A stretch of 64,000 nt of DNA from JAUWTJ01 sp965603015 (GTDB lineage Bacteria > Pseudomonadota > Alphaproteobacteria > M2410). The notes under the pieces are model-generated. The model had not been told where the DNA came from. It saw only the letters and a program-made list of their open reading frames with translations, and searched no databases. Location of the stretch: contig CBFDBJ010000007.1 of NCBI GenBank assembly GCA_965603015.1, positions 1 through 64,000 on the forward strand, written 5' to 3'. Both the position numbers and the translations under genes were made by a program. Positions 8,348-18,250 of this stretch are shown piece by piece; positions within the stretch are counted from its first letter, which is position 1, and every line of letters begins with the position of its first letter.

Positions 8348-9664
8348 CTATTTCCCCAATATATCAAGGGCCGCGGCGGTCATTGAGGCGACGCCGGTTG
8401 TTATTGTTGGTTCCGGCACAGGTGCGTAGCGCGAGGAATGCAGCGACGGCAATGCGGGTCCACCTTCGCCTGCTGCCTTGATCTTTTTTTCGCTGACAGA
8501 GCCAAGGCGCATCATCAGGCTGGGGATCTTCGGGTCCTGGCGTCCGTAGCGGGCAAAGTCCTCGCCGCCCATGACCGGGTTTTCATCGACAACACTGCCC
8601 TCGCCTATCTCACCGGCGATGGCCTGCTTCATGCGGGCGGTGAGGTCCGGGTGGTTGTAGAGCGAAGGTGTGTATTCGTCCTTGAGCTTGACTTCAGGCA
8701 TATGACTTTCGGGCATGCCGAAGCTTTTTGCCTGGCCCAGAGCGATGCGCTTGATGCCGGTGAGGAGGTGGTCGCGGACCTCGTCGGAGTAGGTGCGAAC
8801 CGTGAGCTGGAGGTGCGCGCCATCGGAGATCACGTTGTGCTTGGCGCCCGCATTAAAGGCCCCGACCGTGACGACGCCTGAATCGAGCGGCGACATTTCG
8901 CGCGACACCAGAGTCTGCAGCGCCAGAACAATTTGCGAGGCGAGGACGACCGGGTCCTTGGTCATGTGCGGATAGGCGCCGTGGCCGCCGATGCCCTTCA
9001 CGAAAATATCAACGGAATCCACATTGGCGAACCCATAGCCGGAGACAAAGCCCATCTTGCCAGCGGCAAGGGTCGGCGAAACGTGCAGTGCAAGATTAAA
9101 GTCGGGGCGGGGGAATTTTTCGAAGAGCCCGGCATTGAGCATCAGTTTTGCACCGGCGCCGCGTTCTTCTGCCGGCTGGCCAATCAGGATGAGTGTTCCC
9201 CTCCACTGATCACGCAGGGCTTCCATGCGGCGCGCCGTGCCGACCAGCACACTCATGTGCACATCATGGCCGCAGGCATGCATCACGGAGACTTCCTGGC
9301 CGGTTTGCTCGATGCTTTTGACCGTGCTCGGGTATGGCACGCCGGATTGCTCCGCCACCGGGAGCGCATCCATGTCGGCGCGAATGAGCAGCGTCGGTCC
9401 CTCGCCATTTTCCATGACAGCCACGAGGCCCTCGCCGCCGAATTGCCGCGTGACTTCAAATCCTGCCAGCTCCAGCTCGTCGCCGATGCGCTTTGCCGTC
9501 TCGACTTCCCTGAAAGAAAGCTCCGGATGGGTGTGGAGATGTTTATAGAGCGAGAAGAGATAGGGGTAATCCTGCGCGATAGACTTTTGCAGATCCGAGG
9601 CGTGGGCTGGCGCAAATGCAAGGCATGTTGCTGCCACAAGGCTCGCGGCGAATATCTTTCTCAT
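8348..9664 (-). CDS. Exported M20 family metallopeptidase/amidohydrolase
   Basis: 438 residues with a Sec signal peptide (MRKIFAASLVAATCLAFAPA, cleavage probably after AHA). It belongs to the M20D amidohydrolase/aminoacylase group. Metal-binding motifs are visible: MHACGHDVHMS, PAEERGAG and, near the end, MGGEDFARYG. It should remove acyl groups from N-acyl amino acids or cleave peptides in the periplasm. ATG 9662-9664 was chosen because GGGGAGA precedes it and the signal peptide then begins correctly. It is convergent with the acyl-CoA synthetase and flanked on both sides by palindromic repeats, so it is probably transcribed alone. Confidence 0.88.
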   Translation of the reverse strand: MRKIFAASLVAATCLAFAPAHASDLQKSIAQDYPYLFSLYKHLHTHPELSFREVETAKRIGDELELAGFEVTRQFGGEGLVAVMENGEGPTLLIRADMDALPVAEQSGVPYPSTVKSIEQTGQEVSVMHACGHDVHMSVLVGTARRMEALRDQWRGTLILIGQPAEERGAGAKLMLNAGLFEKFPRPDFNLALHVSPTLAAGKMGFVSGYGFANVDSVDIFVKGIGGHGAYPHMTKDPVVLASQIVLALQTLVSREMSPLDSGVVTVGAFNAGAKHNVISDGAHLQLTVRTYSDEVRDHLLTGIKRIALGQAKSFGMPESHMPEVKLKDEYTPSLYNHPDLTARMKQAIAGEIGEGSVVDENPVMGGEDFARYGRQDPKIPSLMMRLGSVSEKKIKAAGEGGPALPSLHSSRYAPVPEPTITTGVASMTAAALDILGK

Positions 9665-9685
9665 AGGTCTCCCCAACACCAATTA

Positions 9686-9752
9686 TTGTCATGCCCGGGC
9701 GAAGACCCGGGTATCCAGTTTGGCGTGCTCTGGATTGCCGGGTCAACATGTC
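9686..9752. repeat. Palindromic intergenic repeat, family 1 (degenerate copy)
   Basis: The left arm, TTGTCATGCCCGGGCGAAGA followed by CCCGGGTATCCAG, matches the copies at 8191 and 14431. The right arm keeps CTCTGGATTGCCGGGTCAA but ends abruptly in CATGTCA, as if truncated. A second, different palindrome follows about 11 bases later. Confidence 0.7.
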
Positions 9753-9762
9753 ATTTATTCCC

Positions 9763-9887
9763 TTGTCATCCCGGACAAAGCGCAAGCGAAGATCCGGGAT
9801 CTCAGGGCACGATTTGGGGGGTAACTCACGCCAGGGTACATCCCCGCATGCTGCCCTGAGATCCCGGGTCAAGCCCGGGACGACATT
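9763..9887. repeat. Palindromic intergenic repeat, family 2
   Basis: An inverted repeat with arms TTGTCATCCCGGACAAAG and AAGCCCGGGACGACA. An inner pair of complementary blocks, GATCTCAGGGCA and TGCCCTGAGATC, encloses a variable loop of about 38 bases. The same nested layout occurs at 12456-12586 and 43826-43952. It lies directly downstream of the acetoacetyl-CoA synthetase stop. Confidence 0.8.
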
Positions 9888-9896
9888 GATATGGTG

Positions 9897-11834
<1,938 letters not shown>

Positions 11835-11852
11835 GCCAATCTCTCCATCTTT

Positions 11853-12335
11853 CTATTCGCCGAGCGGCAGCGCCGTCGACTTGACCACGGTGCGCAGTGC
11901 AAAACTCGATTTGATCCGGTCGATGCCTGGCAGCTTTGTCAGGAAGTCCCGGTGCATGCGCTCATAGTCGCTGGTATCAGCGACGACCACCCGCAGCATA
12001 TAATCAAAATCGCCGGACATGAGATAGCATTCCATGACCTGGGGGTGGCCTGCAATACGCGTCTCGAAGGCCTCGATGTCATGGCTTTCCAGCGAGCGCA
12101 GGGTGACCTGGACAAGGACATTCTGGCTGTGGCCCGAAGCGACCTGATTGAGGATGGCAGTATAATTCTCGATGACCCCCTTTTCCTCCATGATTCTGAC
12201 CCGGCGGAAACAGGCGGAGGGAGACAGGTTGACCCGTTCGGACAGCTCGGCATTGGTCATGCGCCCGTCGATCTGCAATTCACGGAGAATCGCACGATCC
12301 ACGGTGTCTAACTCACTATCTGCAATATTCTTCAC
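11853..12335 (-). CDS. Lrp/AsnC family transcriptional regulator
   Basis: 160 residues. The N-terminal AsnC helix-turn-helix (AILRELQIDGRMTNAELSER, then NLSPSACFRRV) is followed by a RAM ligand-binding domain with the SGDFDYMLRV strand. Members sense amino acids and act as octamers on DNA. The GTG start at 12333-12335 has a weak GGATA upstream, and the promoter region is markedly AT-rich. It is divergent from alanine dehydrogenase across about 290 bases, the arrangement of AldR-type regulators that control ald in response to alanine. Control of ald is an inference from position. Confidence 0.88.
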   Translation of the reverse strand: MKNIADSELDTVDRAILRELQIDGRMTNAELSERVNLSPSACFRRVRIMEEKGVIENYTAILNQVASGHSQNVLVQVTLRSLESHDIEAFETRIAGHPQVMECYLMSGDFDYMLRVVVADTSDYERMHRDFLTKLPGIDRIKSSFALRTVVKSTALPLGE

Positions 12336-12455
12336 TTTTTATCCAATATTATCGCTGTTTCTGCGAAATATGTTACCATAGATAGAAAGAATGCAAAGAA
12401 GTTCCGGCGCGACTCACCTAGTTTCAGAGTTTATATACGCGTCTCGCCCTCTGGA

Positions 12456-12586
12456 TTGTCGTCCCGGGCAAGCAAAGCGCGACCCGGGATCTCGGGGCAA
12501 TATGGTGCATCCCCTGCGATCAGAGTGTAGGGCAGTATGGTGCCCCGAGATCCCGGCTCTTCGCTGCGCTTCGGCCGGGACGACAG
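12456..12586. repeat. Palindromic intergenic repeat, family 2
   Basis: Outer arms are TTGTCGTCCCGGGCAAGC and CGGCCGGGACGACAG. The inner complementary pair is GATCTCGGGGCA and TGCCCCGAGATC, around a loop of about 40 bases. The layout matches the copies at 9763 and 43826. It sits in the lrp-ald intergenic region, leaving only about 40 bases before the ald start. Confidence 0.8.
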
Positions 12587-12628
12587 CTTGAGGTATCGTG
12601 TCGATCAGATCGAGGGAAGGGCTTCATC

Positions 12629-13744
12629 ATGCTTGTCGGTGTTCCAAGAGAAATCAAGAATAATGAATTTCGTGTCGGCCTCGTGCCGTCGAGCGTCGCG
12701 GAGCTGGTGCATCACGGCCACAAGGTCACCGTGGAAACCGGTGCCGGCCTCGGCATTGGCATTACCGACAAGGACTACATCGCGGCAGGCGCGAGTATCG
12801 CCAAAACGGCGCCGGAGATCTTCGCTGCGGCTGATATGATCATCAAGGTGAAGGAGCCCCAGGCCGTCGAGCGCGCCATGCTGCGCCAGGACCAGATCCT
12901 GTTCACCTATCTTCACCTTGCCCCGGATCTTGAACAAACCAGAGACCTTGTCACGTCAGGCGCCATCTGCATCGCCTATGAGACGGTCACGGATCGCAAT
13001 GGCGCTCTTCCCCTGCTGGCGCCGATGTCAGAGGTCGCGGGCCGCATGTCGGTTCAGGCGGGCGCGGCCTGCCTTGAAAAGGAACACGGCGGGCGCGGTA
13101 TTCTGCTCGGCGGCGTGCCGGGGGTTGCTCCGGCCGAAGTTGTCATCCTCGGCGGCGGGATCGTTGGTTCCAATGCGGCGCTGATCGCCATCGGCATGGG
13201 CGCATCGGTCACGGTTGTTGATCGCTCGCTTGATGCCCTGCGCCGTCTCGTTGCGCAGTTTGGCACAAGGATCCAGACTGCCTTTTCAACGAAGGAAACC
13301 ATTGAGACGCTGATGAAGAGCGCCGACCTTGTCATCGGCGGTGTTCTCATCCCCGGCGCGGCGGCTCCCAAGCTGGTCACCGCGGAGATGGTCAAGACCA
13401 TGAAACCTGGCGCGGTCGTGGTTGACGTGGCGATCGACCAGGGCGGCTGCTTTGAAACCTCGCACGCCACCACCCATGCCGAGCCGACCTATGTGGTCGA
13501 CAATGTCGTGCACTACTGCGTCGCCAATATGCCCGGCGCTGTGGCGCGGACATCGACGTTTGCCCTCAACAACGTCACCCTGCCGTTTGCGCTGGCACTG
13601 GCCGAAAAAGGTGCCAACGCCGCCATGAAATCCGATCCACATCTGCTGGAAGGGCTCAATGTGCACAAGGGCCGCGTCACCGTCGAGGCCGTCGCCGAGG
13701 CGCACGGAATGGAGTATGTGGCAGCGACGGATTGCCTCGCCTGA
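12629..13744 (+). CDS. ald: Alanine dehydrogenase
   Basis: 371 residues, the standard length. Catalytic Lys75 (IIKVKEP) and His96 (FTYLHLAPD) fall at exactly the numbers known for bacterial alanine dehydrogenases. The NAD-binding glycine motif GGGIVGSNAA lies near residue 173, and VVDVAIDQGG carries the conserved Asp. The enzyme reversibly deaminates L-alanine to pyruvate and ammonia with NAD. GAGGGAAGGG precedes ATG 12629. The divergent Lrp-type gene is the probable regulator, and an alanine/sodium symporter at 16.7 kb could supply the substrate. Confidence 0.96.
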   Translation: MLVGVPREIKNNEFRVGLVPSSVAELVHHGHKVTVETGAGLGIGITDKDYIAAGASIAKTAPEIFAAADMIIKVKEPQAVERAMLRQDQILFTYLHLAPDLEQTRDLVTSGAICIAYETVTDRNGALPLLAPMSEVAGRMSVQAGAACLEKEHGGRGILLGGVPGVAPAEVVILGGGIVGSNAALIAIGMGASVTVVDRSLDALRRLVAQFGTRIQTAFSTKETIETLMKSADLVIGGVLIPGAAAPKLVTAEMVKTMKPGAVVVDVAIDQGGCFETSHATTHAEPTYVVDNVVHYCVANMPGAVARTSTFALNNVTLPFALALAEKGANAAMKSDPHLLEGLNVHKGRVTVEAVAEAHGMEYVAATDCLA

Positions 13745-13795
13745 CGTGTTCGACTATGCATAACGTCTGAACATACAGACGAAGGCACGGCAGAC

Positions 13796-14413
13796 ATGTA
13801 CATACCCAAACCCTTCGCAATGGACGCCCCGGACGCGATCCGCGCGCATATCGAGGCGCATCCGTTTGCTGCGCTGGTGGTGAAGAGGGAGAGCGGCATT
13901 GAGGCGGTGCATTTGCCGCTGCTGCTGGATGCAGATGAGGGCAAGCTCGGGGCGCTGCGCGGGCATATCGCGCGGGCGGGCGGGGTGTTTGATGCAGGGC
14001 TTGAGGGCAGCGAAGTGCTCGCGATCTTTTCCGGGCCTCAGGCTTACGTCTCGCCGGGCTGGTATCCCTCCAAGCGGACAAATCCGAAAGTCGTGCCGAC
14101 GTGGAATTACACGGCGGTTCATGTGACCGGTACGCTGCATTTTCATGACGACAGGGACTGGCTGCTCCGGAATGTGGGTGACCTGACGACGCGGTTTGAA
14201 ACCGGGCAGTCCGAACCCTGGTCTGTTGATGATGCGCCGGCAGACTATATCGATGCCATGACGGGCGCGATTGTTGGAGTGGAGATTGAGATCACCAGGG
14301 TCGAAGGTAAGGCGAAGCTGAGCCAGAACCGGCCTGCGGAGGATCGGGCCGGTGTGGCCGAGGGCTTGCGGCAGTCCGGGGCGACGGAGCTTGCCCGGTT
14401 GATGGCGGAGTGA
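13796..14413 (+). CDS. FMN-binding negative transcriptional regulator family protein (PaiB-like)
   Basis: 205 residues. The protein starts MYIPKPFAMDA, and the middle carries FSGPQAYVSPGWYPSK and VPTWNYTAVHVTG, both hallmarks of the PaiB/FMN-binding split-barrel family. In Bacillus, PaiB was described as a negative regulator of sporulation and degradative enzymes, but most members are uncharacterised flavin-binding proteins. GAAGGCA lies upstream of ATG 13796. It is 51 bases after ald on the same strand and might be cotranscribed. No DNA-binding domain is seen, so a regulatory role should not be assumed. Confidence 0.85.
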   Translation: MYIPKPFAMDAPDAIRAHIEAHPFAALVVKRESGIEAVHLPLLLDADEGKLGALRGHIARAGGVFDAGLEGSEVLAIFSGPQAYVSPGWYPSKRTNPKVVPTWNYTAVHVTGTLHFHDDRDWLLRNVGDLTTRFETGQSEPWSVDDAPADYIDAMTGAIVGVEIEITRVEGKAKLSQNRPAEDRAGVAEGLRQSGATELARLMAE

Positions 14414-14430
14414 CATTGCTCCTCTTCTGC

Positions 14431-14503
14431 TGTCATACCCGGGCTTGACCCGGGTATCCAGAATCTGTCGCACTGGATTGCCGGATCAAGTCCGGCAATG
14501 ACA
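14431..14503. repeat. Palindromic intergenic repeat, family 1 (compact copy)
   Basis: A near-perfect short copy. The left arm TGTCATACCCGGGCTTGACC continues into CGGGTATCCAG. The right arm is TGGATTGCCGGATCAAG followed by TCCGGCAATGACA. It lies between convergent genes and could fold into a long hairpin in either transcript. Confidence 0.8.
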
Positions 14504-14541
14504 GATGAAAAAATGAGGCGTCAAACCTCCCACCCCCATCC

Positions 14542-15852
14542 CTACCCTTCCAGCGGCACAATTCTGTGCCTTGGCTCGTCGACGAAGAGCCAGGTGATGA
14601 GAACGGCTGTGCTCAGTACCGCGATGGAGACGGAAAAGAGCAACACGTAGGACCAGGCGGCGATCAGGCCGGCGATGATGGTGCCGATGCCGGTCATCAG
14701 CGCCATGGTGCTGTTCGAAATAGCGATCCGCATCGGCAGGTCCTCGCGGTGGCCGAATTCCAGCACCAGGTTTTGGCCGCCGATCTGGAAGCCGCCCATG
14801 CCGGTGCCCAGAAGCGCGAAGGTGACAAGGAACATGGGCCGGGCCTCGACCATGAGCAGGAGACAAATAGCCAGCACCCAGATGATGATCGCGCTGAGGA
14901 AAACGAGGCGATTGCCATAGCGATCTGCGATGGACCCCCAGGCCAGGTTTGTCGTGGTTGAGGCGAGCATGAAAGCAACCGAGAAGAGGCCGATGTTTGC
15001 ACCGGACAGGCCGACCTTGGTGCCGGCATAAATCGTAAAGAACGGCACTGACATCATGCCCAGTGCCGCGAGACCGCGCGCGAGGAAGAACCTCGTATAG
15101 GCCCTGTCAGACCTCAAGAGCGCGGGGATCTCACCGAGGCGAGTCAGGATATGGGTCTGGCTGCGAACCGATGGTGGCTCGGGCTCTTTGATGAACAGCA
15201 AAATGGTCAGGCCCAGGGTGGTGAGAATGAACGCGACCAGGAACGTCGCGCCATAGCCGTTGCCGAGGGCATTGGTTTCAACAAGATATTTGCCGCCGAG
15301 CCAGGCCACGCCTGACGCCGTCAATCCGGCGAGGAAATTGCGCAGGCCCGACAGCTTGCCGCGCAGCTCAACGGGAATAACCTTGGACATGAGATAGTTG
15401 AAGAGCACGCCTTGCATGCCGGAGAAAAGCCCGAAGAGCAGCAGGAAGACCGCGACGGCATAGAGCGCAATTGACGGCGGCAGGAAAATGCCGCTGAGCG
15501 CCAGTCCCAGAACCTGCAGCCGCATGCCCATGCCGACGGCAAAGCCGACCGGCAGAACGCGCTTGCGATGTTCGATCAGTGTCGCGCCGAAGACAGAGGA
15601 TATCGCTGCGCCGAAATGTTGCGCCGCGAGGGCAAGACCAACGGCGGCGTGGGAGCCGGACAGGATAAAAATAAAGGCCGGCAAGAAGGTTGGCGCGTTG
15701 ACCAGCCGGAACCCGGTTTGCCCCAGAAGCCCGTGCATCAGATTGGCGGCGTAATTGCGCGGCAGGTCGCGGCGCACCTGTTTTTGATAATTGGCTTCGG
15801 CGAGCGCGCTGGCGCTCATGGGTATGCTCGCGTCTCCAGCTTCGGATGTCAT
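14542..15852 (-). CDS. MFS transporter
   Basis: 436 residues with about 12 hydrophobic segments, a central basic loop (KEPEPPSVRSQTHIL) and MFS-like features such as GSIADRYGNR after the seventh helix. Transport direction and substrate are unknown. The ATG at 15850-15852 overlaps the TGA of the upstream aldolase (ATGA), so the two are probably translationally coupled. The pairing suggests that the transporter imports the aldolase substrate or exports its product. The C-terminus, ending in RHRIVPLEG, is cytoplasmic. Confidence 0.85.
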   Translation of the reverse strand: MTSEAGDASIPMSASALAEANYQKQVRRDLPRNYAANLMHGLLGQTGFRLVNAPTFLPAFIFILSGSHAAVGLALAAQHFGAAISSVFGATLIEHRKRVLPVGFAVGMGMRLQVLGLALSGIFLPPSIALYAVAVFLLLFGLFSGMQGVLFNYLMSKVIPVELRGKLSGLRNFLAGLTASGVAWLGGKYLVETNALGNGYGATFLVAFILTTLGLTILLFIKEPEPPSVRSQTHILTRLGEIPALLRSDRAYTRFFLARGLAALGMMSVPFFTIYAGTKVGLSGANIGLFSVAFMLASTTTNLAWGSIADRYGNRLVFLSAIIIWVLAICLLLMVEARPMFLVTFALLGTGMGGFQIGGQNLVLEFGHREDLPMRIAISNSTMALMTGIGTIIAGLIAAWSYVLLFSVSIAVLSTAVLITWLFVDEPRHRIVPLEG

Positions 15853-16622
15853 GCCCCGGCGACTTCTTTCATGTCGCGCAGTGCACCGGCATAACCCTGA
15901 AGGAGAAGCCCGGCATCATTGCAGATATTGGCGAAGGAAAAGCCCTGGTCAAAACGCATCTGCGCGTCCTTTGGGCTGTTGCAGTAAAACCCTGCGGGTT
16001 TGCCTGCGGCAGCGGCGGCCTTTTGAACTTTGTCAAAGGCAGCGACCACGTCCGGATGATCGAATTGCAGCGTGTGTCCGAGGGCTGCAGACAGGTCAGC
16101 GGGGCCGATGAGGACGGCATCAAGACCCGGCACGGCAAGGATCGCGTCGATGGATGCCAGTGCCTCTTTGGTCTCGATTTGCACGATCACCATGACCTGG
16201 CTGTTGGCGTTCTGCAGGACGCCCATGAAATCCAGTCCGTATTTATGACCACGCCCGGCGGCGATACCGCGCTCGCCCTCCGGCGGATAGCGGCAGGCAT
16301 TGACGACCGCTTTGACGTCCTCGGCAGTGTAGACCTGAGGCACCATAACGCCCTCGATGCCCATATCCAGAACCCGCTTGAAGATGGACGGGTCATCCTT
16401 GGTTGGCACGCGGATGACGGAGGTCATGTCAGACCCGTTCAGGGCGCGCAGAAGGCCCGGGAGCTGTTCATAATGGGCAACGCCGTGCTCGCAATCGATC
16501 AGCACCCAGTCAAAGCCAAGCGGGGCCGCCATTTCAAGAGTGGCCTCGGAGCCAAGCCCGGCCCACAGCCCAATGGCTTTCTCGTCTGCAGCCAGTTTTT
16601 TCCGCAAAGCATTATCGCGCAT
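15849..16622 (-). CDS. HpcH/HpaI family class II aldolase/lyase
   Basis: 257 residues. Family features are GLWAGLGSEATLEMAAPLGF, LIDCEHG, the metal-ligand Glu in VIVQIETKEAL, and GPADLSAALGH. Members cleave 2-keto-3-deoxy acids such as 2-dehydro-3-deoxyglucarate or 4-hydroxy-2-oxoheptanedioate to pyruvate and an aldehyde. AGGGAGAAG stands before ATG 16620-16622. It overlaps the start of an MFS gene by four bases. Sugar-acid or aromatic catabolism would both fit; no further catabolic genes lie alongside to decide. Confidence 0.88.
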   Translation of the reverse strand: MRDNALRKKLAADEKAIGLWAGLGSEATLEMAAPLGFDWVLIDCEHGVAHYEQLPGLLRALNGSDMTSVIRVPTKDDPSIFKRVLDMGIEGVMVPQVYTAEDVKAVVNACRYPPEGERGIAAGRGHKYGLDFMGVLQNANSQVMVIVQIETKEALASIDAILAVPGLDAVLIGPADLSAALGHTLQFDHPDVVAAFDKVQKAAAAAGKPAGFYCNSPKDAQMRFDQGFSFANICNDAGLLLQGYAGALRDMKEVAGA

Positions 16623-16730
16623 TTTCTTCTCCCTGCCCCGGGCCGTACGTTACACGCACGACCTCATTGTTCTTTTCAGGCAATTGTGAAGGCTATTGCG
16701 CCCCAGCACAAGAGGCGCCTTCAGGCCGGA

Positions 16731-18098
16731 TCAGCTGTTGGCTTTGTCTTCTGCGAAATACTCCTTCGTCACCTCAAATATGACAGGACTGAGAAGCAGA
16801 AGCGCAATCAGGTTGGGCAGGGCCATCATGGCGTTGAGGGTATCAGCCAGCAGCCACATGTAATCCAGTTTGACCTGGGTTCCGGCAAAAACGGCAACAA
16901 CCCACAGGACGCGGAAGGGGACGATCGCCTTGATGCCGAAAATATATTCAACACAGCGCTCGCCATAAACCGACCAGCCAAGCACCGTGGTGAAGGCAAA
17001 CACCGCCAAGGCAATGGCGACAAGATAGCCGCCGACCCCGGGCAGCGCCACCTCGAAGGCTTGTTGGGTCAAGGGCGCGCCTTGAAGACCTGACCCGATG
17101 GCTCCTGATGTGATGATGATGAGGCCGGTGATCGAGCAGATGACAATGGTGTCAATGAAGGTTCCCAGCATGCCAATCAGCCCCTGGCGCACCGGATCCG
17201 TGGTCTGGGCGGCCGCATGGGCGATGGGCGCGCTGCCGAGGCCAGCCTCATTGGAGAAGATACCGCGCGCGACGCCCTGGCGGATGGCGATCATGATGCC
17301 GTAACCCATCGCGCCGCCGCCGGCCGCTGCCGGGCTGAACGCGCTTATGAAAATCAGAGCAACGGCAGCCGGCACCGCTGCATAATTGATCAGAAGAACA
17401 AGGAGACCGGCGGCGACATAGGCGAGCCCCATGAACGGCACCAGCACACCGGCGACATGGGCGATGCGTTTGATCCCGCCCAGAATGACGAGGCCAACAA
17501 GCAGCGCCATGACAATGCCAGTGACAACAGGCGTGACGTGGAAGGACTCCTTCATGACACCGGCGACCGCGTTCGATTGCGTGCCGTTGCCAATGCCGAA
17601 ACCGGCGATGGCTCCGAAAAAGGCAAAACTCATGGCCAGGACGGTGGCGAATTTTCCGTACTTACTGCCCAGACCGTTCTTGATGTAGTACATCGGCCCG
17701 CCGACATGATTGCCAAGCTCATCAACCTCGCGGTATTTCACCGCGGCGACGGCTTCGGCGTATTTGGTGGCCATGCCTACCAGGGCCGTCATCCACATCC
17801 AGAACAGCGCGCCAGGGCCGCCGATGACCAGCGCCACCGCGACGCCACCAATGTTCCCGGTACCGATGGTCGCCGAGAGCGCCGTCATCAGGGCATTAAA
17901 GGGAGTTATCTCGCCGTCTTTTGCATTTCCGCCCTTGCGGCTTTTCCACAGAAGCTTAAAACCTGCGCCGAGTTTTCGGATCGGCATAAAACCCAGACCG
18001 ACCATGAGGAAGAGACCGGTACCCAGAATGAGAAAGAGCATCGGCCAGCCCCAGACGATCCCGTTGACCCAGGCCGTTGCATTGGTCAATTGTTGCAT
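16731..18098 (-). CDS. Alanine/glycine:cation symporter (AGCS family)
   Basis: 455 residues, strongly hydrophobic with about ten or eleven membrane segments. The family signature GPGALFWMWMTALVGMATKY is present, as are GTGNIGGVAVAL and NEAGLGSAPIAHAAA. AGCS proteins import alanine or glycine with sodium. AGGGGATAA precedes ATG 18096-18098. It is followed by a gap of about 108 bases before the aldolase. Together with ald and the Lrp-type regulator 3-5 kb away it suggests use of alanine as carbon and nitrogen source. Confidence 0.92.
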   Translation of the reverse strand: MQQLTNATAWVNGIVWGWPMLFLILGTGLFLMVGLGFMPIRKLGAGFKLLWKSRKGGNAKDGEITPFNALMTALSATIGTGNIGGVAVALVIGGPGALFWMWMTALVGMATKYAEAVAAVKYREVDELGNHVGGPMYYIKNGLGSKYGKFATVLAMSFAFFGAIAGFGIGNGTQSNAVAGVMKESFHVTPVVTGIVMALLVGLVILGGIKRIAHVAGVLVPFMGLAYVAAGLLVLLINYAAVPAAVALIFISAFSPAAAGGGAMGYGIMIAIRQGVARGIFSNEAGLGSAPIAHAAAQTTDPVRQGLIGMLGTFIDTIVICSITGLIIITSGAIGSGLQGAPLTQQAFEVALPGVGGYLVAIALAVFAFTTVLGWSVYGERCVEYIFGIKAIVPFRVLWVVAVFAGTQVKLDYMWLLADTLNAMMALPNLIALLLLSPVIFEVTKEYFAEDKANS

Positions 18099-18196
18099 GT
18101 TTATCCCCTGATCTCAGTCCGCGTTTCACGTGAGCGAGCATAGTCTACTGATTTGACGGGAGAGGGAAGCCTCCAGACCAGGTGCCCAGTTATGAC

Positions 18197-18226
18197 AAAA
18201 AAGGGGGCCGCGTGAGCAGCCCCCTT
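18197..18226 (-). terminator. Rho-independent terminator after the acyl-CoA dehydrogenase gene
   Basis: On the minus strand AGGGGGCTGC, a TCAC loop and GCGGCCCCCT form a 10-bp stem (one G-T pair), followed by six T residues. It starts 25 bases after the dehydrogenase stop and ends the 21.2-18.2 kb operon. Confidence 0.85.
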
Positions 18227-18250
18227 GATCTATTCGAAGCGTCTTGTCCC

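Noticed and set aside
8168..8386. A 72-codon frame after the acyl-CoA synthetase
   Set aside because: It is made almost wholly of a palindromic repeat, and its end runs into the M20 gene.
15846..17093. A 415-codon open frame on the plus strand
   Set aside because: It lies opposite the aldolase and symporter genes, which carry convincing motifs. Long antisense frames are expected in GC-rich coding DNA, and the product has no recognisable domain.
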